Below, piece after piece: positions 56,001-64,000 of a stretch of 64,000 nt of DNA. Numbering within the stretch: position 1 is the first letter of the stretch; the number at the start of each line of letters is the position of its first letter. Made by a program: the position numbers and the translations under genes. This DNA comes from Mytilus edulis (Eukaryota; Mollusca; Bivalvia; Mytilida; Mytilidae), in the NCBI RefSeq assembly GCF_963676685.1, contig NC_092354.1, forward strand, positions 73,793,335 through 73,857,334, given 5' to 3'. The notes beneath the pieces were generated by a model. That model searched no databases. It was not told the DNA's origin and saw only the letters and a program-made list of their open reading frames with translations.

Positions 56001-59000
56001 GAGTTTTCCTGGCATATAGTCAGCCTCAGGCATTATGTGATGCATAATAAATAATTAGTATTGCTTGTATGATGATATCTGTTATGAATTTGTAAAACGA
56101 TTGAGGATGTGATGTTCAGATGTTATAAATTCAAGTACAATGTAACAAGCTGATATCTTAATTTCTGTGTCATTTAATAATTTGGTCTCTTTGTCTCTCA
56201 TTGGCAATCAAACCACTCTTTTATATAAATTTAGCTTTGTTTTTTCACTTTTTAAAAGCATGTTCAATGGTCTTTAACAAATGTCTTTAGTGTACTACTG
56301 TGAAAGCTGTCTGTCATATACATGTACATGATATACAGATAAACTGATTTTCACGTTATTTTCTATGAGACTTATGTTTATATTTATAGATATCATTAAA
56401 AATAATTCTTGAAGAAAATACCAGATTAACATGATTACCTTCAATTTAGTTTTTTGATAATGAAGATCGTATCTGGACGGTACTGATGGTGACAGTTCTA
56501 TTCCTTCTTTGTTGAAAAATTCCATATTGACCATGGTGTGTGGTGCAGGACGTATCAACATGTTGGCTGGATAAGTTGCCTGTAAAATAACAGTGCAGAT
56601 AAATGTTAGTTTGATAATCTTTGACAATGTTTGAGAAGAATGAAAAAATTTTGCAGGGGTTAAAAAATTTTGTTACAGCTAGCTAGCCCAGGACTTATTG
56701 GCAGCAGGATTTTACTAGCCCTGTTGGAAGAACTGCTAGTCCATCACAAGAGTGCACACGCTGAAATGTCTCGCCTTCTATACTAATCATTGATATTATG
56801 TTGATAGTCCTTAGTATAAAGCTAAGCTTTATAACAACTGTCACATAAACTTAACATTAACCAAGATAACTAAACATAGACCAATGAACCTTGAAAATGA
56901 GGTCAAGGTCAGATGAACCATGCCAGGCAGACATGTACAGCTAACAATGCTTCTATACAACATATATAGTTGACCTATTACTTATAGTTTAAGAAAAATA
57001 GACCAAAACACAAAAACTTAACACTGTGCAATGAACCATGAAAATGAGGTCACGGTCAAATAAAACCTGTGCGACTGACATAAAGATCATAAAATATTTC
57101 CATACACCAAATATCGTTGACCTATGGCATATAGTATTAGATAAAAAGACCAAAACTCAAAAACTTAACTTTGACCACTGAACCATGAAAATGAGGTCAA
57201 GGTCACATGACATATGCCTGCAAGACATGTACACCTTACAATCGTTCCATACAACAAATATAGTAGACCTATTGCATATAGTATGAGAAAAACAGACCAA
57301 AACACAAAAATTTAACTTTGACTACTGAACCATGAAAATGAGGTCAAGGTCACATGAAATCTGCCCGCTAGACATGTACACCTTACAATCATTCCATACA
57401 ACAAATATAGTAGACCTATTGCATATAGTATGAGAAAAACAGACCAAAACACAAAAATTTAACTATAACCACTGAACCATGAAAATGAGGTCAAGGTCAG
57501 ATGAAACCTGCCAGTTGGACATGTACACCTTACAGTCCTTCCATACACTGAATATACTAGCCCTATTGCTTATAGTATCTGAGATATGGACTTGACCACC
57601 AAAACTTAACCTTGTTCATTGATCCATAAAATGAGGTCGAGGTCAAGTGAAAACTGTCTGACAGACATGAGGACATTGCAAGGTACACATATATCAAATA
57701 TAGTTATCCTATTACTTATAATAAGAGAGAATTCAACATTACAAAAAAAATGAACTTTTTTTTCAAGTGGTCACTGAACCATGAAAATGAGGTCAAGGAC
57801 ATTGGACATGTTACTGACGAAAACTTCATAACATGAGGCATCTATATACAAAGTATGAAGCATCCAGGTCTTCCACCTTCTAAAATATAAAGCTTTTAAG
57901 AAGTTAGCTAACACCGCCGCCGCCGGATCACTATCCCTATGTCGAGCTTTCTGCAACAAAAGTTGCAGGCTCGACAAAAACTGACCTAATAGCCCTAGTA
58001 TGCCTTAAAAATTAAGAGTTTGCTGCATAATACAAAGTAGGTGCCCTTTGTTTTGAAGGAGACATTATACACTGTATTCAATATTTTTTGTTGATCTGTT
58101 ATTATTCTTTTGGTGCTTAACCTAACTAAGTTGTTCCCACATTCAAAGCAGACTTTTTATTGACTTGTTTGGGGCAACTAACGGCAATATTCACAGAGCA
58201 TTGTCTGTTTTTTTCATCAGCAACAGCCAACCTTGCCAGGGTAATCATTGTGTCCCAGTTCTGACAACTTTTCAGGAAGTGAATGCGTGATGTGTTGGCC
58301 AAATTGTTAAGATCAAAGAGAAAAAACAATAGATCAAAGGAAAATGCCGCCAAATAAGCATGAACATGTGTGAGTCTCGCGCTAAAGACTTGACAGCCCT
58401 GTTGTCCTGGACACTATTATTTTTTTTCCGCAGTTTTTCCCTGTCGTATTTAGCATTTTGGGGGGATGAATTTTCAGCCTCGTTACTCCATTCATCTACT
58501 GTTTTTCGTTTTGAAACTGACAAAGTTCCTGGGGTTCCCGTACTAAAATACTAAGAAATATTTTGTTGCATAGTTTCGTGCTCAAGAGCTGTGCAACAAG
58601 ACATGTCAATACCAATCAATACATCATACCCCCAAATAACGTTAATTGAAAATTTTGGCACGATAAGCAATGTACAATACCTCAATCCATGGTATGAGCA
58701 ATAATGAGAAATCAATATTTAAAGTACGAGAATCAACACATGATACCAGGCCACACAGACATGCCAGAGTTATTTGTTCTATGTTTAAAATATGTACAAC
58801 AGGACCTGTACAAACCAGTTCAAATTCTTGGAATCCCGGATGACTTAATTGAATCGAAATGGCTAACATAGAATAGTGATGAAGGGATTTTTCACTTTCT
58901 ATTTTGAAAACGTCAAGAATTTTTTGTTACTAGTCCGTCGGGCATATCGGATTACACATTTTAATTGCCCGAGGCGTAAATGATCTAGTCCCGGGCGTCG

Positions 59001-61933
59001 GTCTAGTGGATTTTTTAACCCCTGATTTTGTTTGACAGATTGTAGTGTAAGAGCAAATGAAGAACAGGAAACATATACTGTACATGTATAGAGACAGAAG
59101 AATTTGGTTTAAGGTTTAGGTACATGTAGGGAAAAAATTGTTTCTCTGAGAAAAAAGGAAATATCTACATGATAATCTAAGTATAAAAATTGTCTACATT
59201 TAAAAAATATACAAAAGTAAACACACCACTGCGCTAAAAATTTGTTAAAACATTTCACAAAAAGTTTAAACAAAATTAAAAGACTCCTACATATACATGA
59301 TATATGGGGCAGGGCTTTTAAAAAAATGATGACTTTCCTGTCAGTCTCTTGCATGATAATATGTGTGAGATTTTTTTTATGTCAGATAATGCATTATAAT
59401 ACATTTTAATAGGTTGGTTTAAATATGCTCAAATAAAATGTACAAACAAGACTGGTTTTCTATAAATTTAAACACCAACATTTAACAATCTATATCCCAA
59501 AGATCTTCTCATTAAATCAGACATCAGAAAAGGCATTTAAGCATACCAAGATCCACTACATAAACAAATACAAACCAATTAAGATTCTTATGAATTCTCA
59601 TATTATCCGCACTCAATAGTACAAAACACCTTATCGCCATTTGTCCGCCATTACTACATATCACACAGGTTCCCATAAAATTTTGACATCATAAAACAAA
59701 ATATCTGACGCTACAATGGAAAAGTGATTGTTGTATGCATCAAAGTTCAAGCAGCTGGGTCAGCCAGGATTAGCGATAAGGTGTATGAAACATACATGTA
59801 CTTCCAACCTCAGCAATCCTTTGTATAACAGTTGATGGCATAAAGTGTTTATTTAATAAATTGTATCTGCTCTACAACCGTCGTAGGAAGGCATCACAGA
59901 AATAAATTAAATAAAATAGCCTTTCAAGACGTCATAACCATGAATGCATGATTACTTTTTAGACATATATGGAGACACATCTTATTGCTATTAGTCCATC
60001 CACCATTACACATGTTACAAGACATTAAAAAAGTTCCTGAAAAATGTTGACGTCATATAAATAGAAAATATCTGACACTGCAATGGAAGAGGGATTGTTG
60101 TATGACGTCAAAAGTTCAAACCGGACAGATTCTCAGGTCAAGCAGGACAGATTTTCAAATAGTGATGAGGTGTACATGTATATATATATATATATATTTT
60201 TAATGAAAAGTTTATTTCTTATAAATTGTAAACGCTTGCAACAGCACATAATAATAATAGCTAATGTTGTGACTGAGTGCCAAAATACAGAGATAAATAA
60301 AATCATGATATACATGTAGGCTTTAGCATGGGTATTATACGGTACCCAGTCATATTGCAGAGAAAAGACAAAAGGTATCGGGATCGTTCGCCCTGATTAC
60401 ATGTTCGCCCTAGGTTCGTTCGCACTGAGTTTGTTCGCCCTGGTAATCTGTTTGCCCTGGGTTCGTTCGCCCTATATTCATTTATGATAGCTATATGTTA
60501 CATTAATGAACGAAATATATATATATATATATTGAAATTTATGTATATTTATTATAAAGTTAAATATCGAATATTTGTCAAATTTATATCAATTAAATAA
60601 AATTCTTGGCTGCATTGTTACACTTTATTTCATAATTACTTTTAATTACTGTTGATTTAATTTTGATTGCTGATAAGGTATCATTTGAAATCTTTGATAT
60701 CACTGATTGTTATATGAATTGTCTTTGATGGATTGATAATGAAAATAAATTTTTTCTCAAATAAAATAGTCAGCCTGGAAGGGTAAAAACACTGATGACA
60801 AGTGATCAATATACAGCAGTGTGATTGTGTTTTTGGTATTTGTTTCACTAATAGTAATTCAAATAAGTGCTTTTAAATATTCTTTTGGGAAATAAATGTG
60901 TGCGAAATGCAGTTCGGAATTGAACTTGTTATAACTGTTACTGAATATTTTAGAATTGTTAAAATGTATAAATAAAGTTAAATATAGACTTAGTCTTTAG
61001 TTGTTTTATGTCAAATACTTTGTAGTCTTTGAATTCACAGAAACTTATCCTCGTAGCAGCAAGACAACAACTTAGTCTTCAGTTATTTTACATTCAAAAA
61101 TACAATGTAGTGCTGAAATTCCGAGAAACTTATTTCCTAATAGCAGTACCATAGAATATACATCATAAACATGATAAATAAATATTCGGGGAATGTAAAC
61201 TTCAACATATTCAGTTACATACAAATATTTTAGTCTTCCGTTGTTTTACATTTAAAAATACAATGTAGTGCTGAAATTCACAGAAACTTAAATTTCCTAG
61301 TAACGTAATAACATACAGATACAGACTTAGTCCTCAAGGCAATAGCTTGAAGTCACAATATCTTGTAGTCCTGAAATGTACAGAAACTTATAACCAAGTC
61401 CTAGTAGCAGCTAGCTATAAACAACATGATACATCGTAAATATTCGGCCAAATTGTAGACTGACTTCAACACATTCAATTATATCATGTATATACACCGA
61501 GATATACACACAACGCAACACTATACTAAAAAATAAAATCAGGGCGAACGGACTCGGGGCGAACAGGTATTAGAGAGAACAGAAACTAGGGCGAATCAGA
61601 ATCAGGGCGGACGGACACAGATTCGGCCCAAAAGGTGAAACTGAAAGTGAACTCTGAAAAATTTCCAATGTAAATTTGAAAGGGCGAGATCTGAAATAAA
61701 AATTTAATAAATACCTGCTCAATACCAGGAGTCAAATGAAGTGGAGTTCGTGCTCCGTGTCTAAACAAGATCTGTACATGTTTCAAACGCATAGTCTCAC
61801 TGCTGCTGTCATTGTTGACCTCAGTTACAGAAGCTAAAACTCGGCTGTCAAGTATCATCCATTTCAACGAGCAGCCGGCACAAACTGACAAACCAATGAG
61901 GCTAAAACGTTTCATATATCTCAAAGCACGCAT
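41049..61933 (-). CDS. ACP6: Lysophosphatidic acid phosphatase type 6-like (histidine acid phosphatase), complete, 11 exons
   Basis: Coding exons on the minus strand: 61933-61715, 56579-56439, 55967-55840, 54514-54426, 53796-53638, 52919-52852, 49856-49753, 47328-47239, 45848-45680, 42845-42710, 41125-41049. The sum is 1,380 nt, 459 aa plus TGA, with consistent phases; the human protein is about 428 aa from memory. RHGARTP at residues 58-64 is the histidine phosphatase signature with nucleophile His59. SAHDST holds the proton-donor His343-Asp344. KRLRKDY, ESLRCVLAGFF, EWPPFGADL and GCDKELCPLGKFL match the ACP6 branch rather than secreted acid phosphatases. The N-terminus is hydrophobic and basic, fitting a mitochondrial leader. 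The last 25 residues form an acidic tail (EQEEGEIEDEE). The family removes phosphate from lysophosphatidic acid. For exon 3, a second donor 5 nt upstream breaks the phase, so I chose GTATGT. Confidence 0.94.
42569..42650 (+). repeat. Dispersed repeat with hammerhead-like core motif
   Basis: 'gagcgtcactgatgagtc' ... 'gacgaaacgtgcgtctggcg' ... 'taatcctggtacctttga'. CTGATGA, a 3-bp stem (GTC/GAC) and GAAAC resemble a hammerhead core, but stem I does not pair. Confidence 0.5.
43279..45038. mobile_element. DNA transposon copy 1, termini CAGGGGTTAA, hAT-like
   Basis: The element starts CAGGGGTTAAGAAAT and ends ATTTAACCCCTG. It splits a dispersed repeat (ttgacacattcccca | ccccatttccgttctc), giving a 5-bp CCCCA duplication. 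Its interior shares several stretches with the element at 56654-59024 (for example 'actagtccatcgggcatat', 'ggaatcccggatgac'). It contains a nested hairpin MITE at 43883-44285. No intact transposase was seen. It lies in ACP6 intron 9. Confidence 0.75.
43883..44285 (-). mobile_element. Hairpin MITE family F, copy 2, nested in transposon
   Basis: Includes a near-perfect inverted repeat of about 38 bp: 43887-43925 against 43997-44036 (actaatcgccgtatttga, aataagacaac). The spacer of about 70 bp is CpG-rich for this window. Confidence 0.8.
45680..45848 (-). CDS. ACP6: ACP6 exon 9: catalytic His-Asp exon
   Basis: The phase-1 join (AA|C, Asn333) is followed by 56 codons starting KAKMQMYSAHDST and ending VKYLGK|GTAAAA. 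It contains the HD proton-donor pair and the WPPFGADL motif. Its first 68 nt plus 27 nt of intron, including the acceptor, form a 95-bp unit repeated four more times immediately upstream in transcription. Confidence 0.92.
45781..46255 (-). repeat. Five-copy 95-bp tandem repeat of the ACP6 exon 9 acceptor and HD region
   Basis: Units start at 45781, 45876, 45971, 46066 and 46161, an exact 95-bp period. Each holds 68 nt of exon 9 start and 27 nt of intron with a TTTCAG acceptor. Unit 1 is the real exon. Units 2-4 have CCCCTTTCAG and units 1 and 5 have CCCATTTCAG. In unit 5 a G-to-A change turns His-Asp into His-Asn. Using an acceptor of units 2-5 would read through the next unit in a shifted frame to TGA, giving a truncated protein. 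Confidence 0.97.
48590..49360. repeat. Tandem array, about 197-bp unit, nearly 4 copies (ACP6 intron 7)
   Basis: 'aagcttgatatatatctaag' recurs at 48661, 48861, 49056 and 49253, spacing 200, 195 and 197 bp. Confidence 0.92.
49978..50122. mobile_element. 145-bp MITE, termini CAGTTCTGCCAA / TTGGCAGCCCTG
   Basis: Same family as the copy at 58256-58401, with the shared interior 'gatcaaagag' and 'catgaacatgtgtgagtctc'. It is in ACP6 intron 6. Confidence 0.75.
51799..52049 (-). repeat. Dispersed repeat with GTCCGT run, reverse copy
   Basis: 'aacaagaatgtgtcccaag' to 'cagaccagaaaacataatgc', the reverse complement of the 84-391 family, in ACP6 intron 6. Confidence 0.78.
52151..52746. mobile_element. 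Foldback element with inverted arms of about 180 bp
   Basis: The left arm 52151-52330 (acaaaggacaagg, ttggcccccctattttctc) mirrors 52570-52746 (gagaaaataggggggccaa, ccttgtcctttgt). The spacer holds a second inverted pair around 'cctacgtgacccag' and 'ctgggtcacgttggcg'. A TA flank is possible. It is in ACP6 intron 6. Confidence 0.8.
53845..54058. mobile_element. TA-flanked MITE, same family, ACP6 intron 4
   Basis: CTGTAAATTCAGAAATTATT at the left and AATAATTTCTGAATTTACAG at the right; 214 bp against 211 bp for the copy at 2893. Confidence 0.8.
55225..55640 (+). mobile_element. Hairpin MITE family F, copy 3 (ACP6 intron 3)
   Basis: Plus-strand copy with the shared core and an imperfect inverted segment (aataactaattacagaatt against aattcttcgattagttatt). 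Confidence 0.75.
56747..57976 (-). mobile_element. Hairpin-ended dispersed element, copy B
   Basis: Second copy, inserted into the CAGGGGTTAA transposon. The terminal hairpin TGTCGAGC..GCTCGACA is perfect here. The unoccupied equivalent site is seen at 43370-43385 (ctagtccaacaaaactgacc). Confidence 0.82.
58256..58401. mobile_element. 146-bp MITE, termini CAGNNCTGNCAA, copy inside transposon
   Basis: Imperfect inverted ends CAGTTCTGACAA and TTGACAGCCCTG. It interrupts the transposase-like remnant on the minus strand. Related to 49978-50122. Confidence 0.72.
59620..60305. repeat. Diverged tandem duplication, unit about 360 bp (ACP6 intron 1)
   Basis: 59620-59960 and 59985-60305 share 'aaaatatctgac', 'caatgga' and 'gattgttgtatg' and end alike near 'agagataaataaaat'. 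Confidence 0.65.
60380..61625. mobile_element. Element with multiple GTTCGCCC motifs inverted at both ends
   Basis: At 60380-60475 GTTCGCCCT or a one-base variant occurs about six times. At 61535-61625 the reverse complement AGGGCGAAC occurs about five times. The interior 60990-61440 holds about four degenerate repeats around 'gacttagtctt' and 'cacagaaactta'. It lies in ACP6 intron 1 close to exon 1. Confidence 0.7.
61715..61933 (-). CDS. ACP6: ACP6 exon 1: leader and RHGARTP signature
   Basis: This exon has 73 codons in phase 0 with donor GAGCAG|GTATTT. The start at 61933 has A at -3 (GACCATG); Met7 at 61915 is an alternative start. It encodes the leader and the catalytic RHG. The donor lies about 90 bp from the end of the GTTCGCCC-rich inverted-repeat element at 60380-61625. 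Confidence 0.9.
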
Positions 61934-64000
61934 GGTCTATCTATAGGTTTTAATTTACATTTATAGAAGGTGGAAATTTTCCAGATAAAACGAGTTCCAA
62001 AAGACCGGAAACTGATTACTGCAAATAGTTTTAAAGTCGATCACGGTTTGGCCTGTTTCCGGAAACTCAACATCTTAAGAAAAAAAAGAAATGCAAAACG
62101 TGAACCATATGCTTTAGCAACACGACGGGTGCCACATGTAGAGCAGGATCTGTTTACCCTTCTGGAGCACCTGAGATCACCCCAAGTTGTTGGTGGGGTT
62201 CGTGAACACGGTGTTGCTTAGTTTTTAGTTTTCTATGTGGTGTCGTTTGTACTATTATTTATCTGTTTGTCTTTTTATTTTTAGCCATGGCGTTGTCAGT
62301 TTATATTCTATCTATGAGTTTGACTCTCCCTCTGGTATCTTTCGTCCCTCTTTTGCTGGATTGTACCAGGCTAGCCTCATCATGTTTTTTTAATTTATAT
62401 ACTTGGTCGTTTTTATAGTGCTTATTCTATTACAAGACCAACTATGTTATGATTATTTGATAATCTAGGAATTTATTTTCTATTTTTTATTATTTTATTA
62501 TTTGGTTTAAAAAATAATAAATGATATAGTGATTATATTGGCAAACAATTTTGGAGTATGTGATTAATTGGACACCTCAAAGAGGAGCCTCAATAATATA
62601 TATAAAAAAAACCCCAACATGATTGACTTGTGACCTCATCGACAATACTAGTCAAAGCTCGACTGTGATTTTTATACAGATTATATAAAATACATTGCAC
62701 AATAATGAAATAAGACAAATACCCAGCCTAGAAAGGCTTATGAGACACTTTATATACAAATATATATCTATTTAACAAATACAAATTGAAAAACATAGTA
62801 ACATGTTTAAAATATTTAAAATTATCCGGATATTTCAAATCATAAAAAATAAGTAATTAAAAAAAAACCCAAAAAACATATCTTTTAAAAATAAAAATGA
62901 CAAAATTAAGTATGACGTAAAAAAATAAATGATATGTGATAAAAAGAATATACTTTAAAGAGGTTATGTAAACAGATTGCGAAGAATAAAATGAAGTAAT
63001 TTAAAAAAAAAGTCTGAATACGGTTTTGCGTCAATATATTACTTCATGGTTATACTGGATGGTTTGCCTGGGTTTTTTTTGTGTTACTTTGATTTCAAAG
63101 AGACACCAACAAACCCGAAAACAGATCAGCAAACAGCCGAAGTATTTAAAACTGTCAAAAATTGGGAGAATTAAACGTTGACGGTTTTATATATAAGTAC
63201 AAATATGTGAGTGCTTTATGATTGTGTACTATAGATGATAATTATTTGATGCAGTATATATTTCAGTGGTATACCCATATTTTCAAGAAGATCAATATTA
63301 AAAATAATTCCCAAAAACGTGACTACAATTTCATGGCGTATGATTACTAAGGGAATCAATATTTGATAAATATATAGAGTCATTGGTAGCTTTTTCACTG
63401 TGAAATATTGGAAAGAACAGAAAATTAAAGTTAACATTTTTACAGAGACACATTATATTCAGAAAATATTATGGGGAATGGCACTATTTCATAATGAAAC
63501 ACTGTGATGGACAGTAACTCATCAACAAATATTGTGTGCGCACAATTTTATATCAGTACAATGTCTGTCAGGCAAATCACGTTGAAATGTCAGGGACGCC
63601 TTTTTTTATTTCACAAGTCGTCAACATTTTTGCATATTCTATCTTTTGGAAATAAATAATTGATAAATTCTGTGTGGTAATATTTTAAGAAAAGAGTATG
63701 TTAGTAAATTGTCAAACGCATTTTAGAATATAAGGAAGCTACCATATGGTTTAAAACTTTCATGGGGTGGGGCTACACTTAAGTTAAATTAATGTGACTG
63801 CATTTTGTCCTGCTTTTTTATTTGTTATATCTATCCTGCCTATTTATTTTCCACTCTATCTGGTCTTGCCTTTTTTGTTAGTTTATCTTGCCCTCTTTTA
63901 AATAAATTGTCATTTTGCCTTATTATAATGAAGGTAAAATGAGGTCAAATATTACAAGAAATAAATTTTAATATTTCATATAAAACTAAGTGAATCTTCT
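61934..64000. other. 5' flank of ACP6
   Basis: Near the start codon are GACCGGAAAC and TTTCCGGAAAC, ETS-like sites that could be promoter elements. Beyond 62110 are a dispersed repeat, a 'ttatttgataatctagg' repeat (62440-62600) and AT-rich DNA with no gene seen. Confidence 0.45.
62110..62380 (+). repeat. Dispersed repeat ending in 'tagccatggcgttgtcagtt'
   Basis: Related reversed or partial copies at 26170-26250 and 54910-54995. The 83-codon frame at 61970-62221 runs into it and is not credible as a gene. Confidence 0.72.

Larger units (their letters stand above)
56654..59024. mobile_element. DNA transposon copy 2, termini CAGGGGTTAAAAAA, with two nested insertions
   Basis: The termini CAGGGGTTAAAAAAT and ATTTTTTAACCCCTG are flanked by ATTTTG on both sides, a 6-bp duplication. 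The minus strand carries a remnant frame (SVSKRKTVDEWSNE... at 58515-58405) broken by a 146-bp MITE, resuming as WDTMITLARLAVADEKN. A 1.2-kb hairpin element sits at 56747-57976. It lies in ACP6 intron 1. The hAT assignment rests on termini only. Confidence 0.75.

Noticed and set aside
61970-62221. 83-codon frame upstream of ACP6
   Set aside because: It overlaps the ACP6 5' flank and the known-looking dispersed repeat; no splice or homology support.

Overview
This is eukaryotic genomic DNA: AT-rich, with short exons separated by long introns that have GT..AG borders, and densely packed with small dispersed repeats. Several of these repeats (the one starting with a run of GTCCGT, the 'tgccaatgagacaactctccatcc' family, and the 'gccatggcgttgtcag' family) look to me like ones typical of marine mussels (Mytilus). 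Together with mollusc-like protein sequence this suggests a bivalve; the species assignment is from memory and was not searched.

Layout. (1) 1124-5501, plus strand: the last five coding exons of a mitochondrial sulfide:quinone oxidoreductase gene (SQOR copy 1); its 5' half lies left of the window. (2) 5502-14841: intergenic DNA between two convergent genes, filled with MITEs and decayed repeats. (3) 14842-25546, minus strand: a complete second SQOR gene of 10 coding exons. The spliced frame is 1,353 nt (450 aa), all phases agree, and the FAD motif and both redox cysteines are present. Two of its introns hold broken duplicate exons (ghost exons 6 and 7). (4) 25547-41048: accessory DNA with a 5'-truncated LINE, a short LTR-flanked (TRIM-like) element, a TTAA-flanked MITE, and a 4.3-kb inverted repeat (30197-34517) whose left arm is interrupted by exactly 100 N. 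The right arm holds a promoter-like region and a possible terminal exon of an unrecognised gene. (5) 41049-61933, minus strand: a complete 11-exon gene for a lysophosphatidic acid phosphatase type 6 (ACP6)-like histidine acid phosphatase, 1,380 nt and 459 aa, with introns full of nested transposons. (6) 61934-64000: upstream flank of ACP6.

How the genes relate. The two SQOR copies are tail to tail, share all five visible exon borders, and are about 72% identical at protein level by hand count, so the duplication is old. SQOR oxidises sulfide in mitochondria and passes the electrons to ubiquinone, which fits an animal of sulfidic sediment. ACP6 is an unrelated mitochondrial phospholipid phosphatase.

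Most unusual points. A 95-bp unit containing the splice acceptor and the catalytic His-Asp region of ACP6 exon 9 is repeated five times in tandem. The ACP6 stop codon lies inside a degenerate minisatellite. A third, copy-1-like SQOR exon remnant sits inside SQOR copy 2. The large palindrome may be an assembly artefact. Nested transposons allow empty-site and filled-site comparison within the window. I found no prokaryotic features, CRISPR array, rRNA or convincing tRNA gene.
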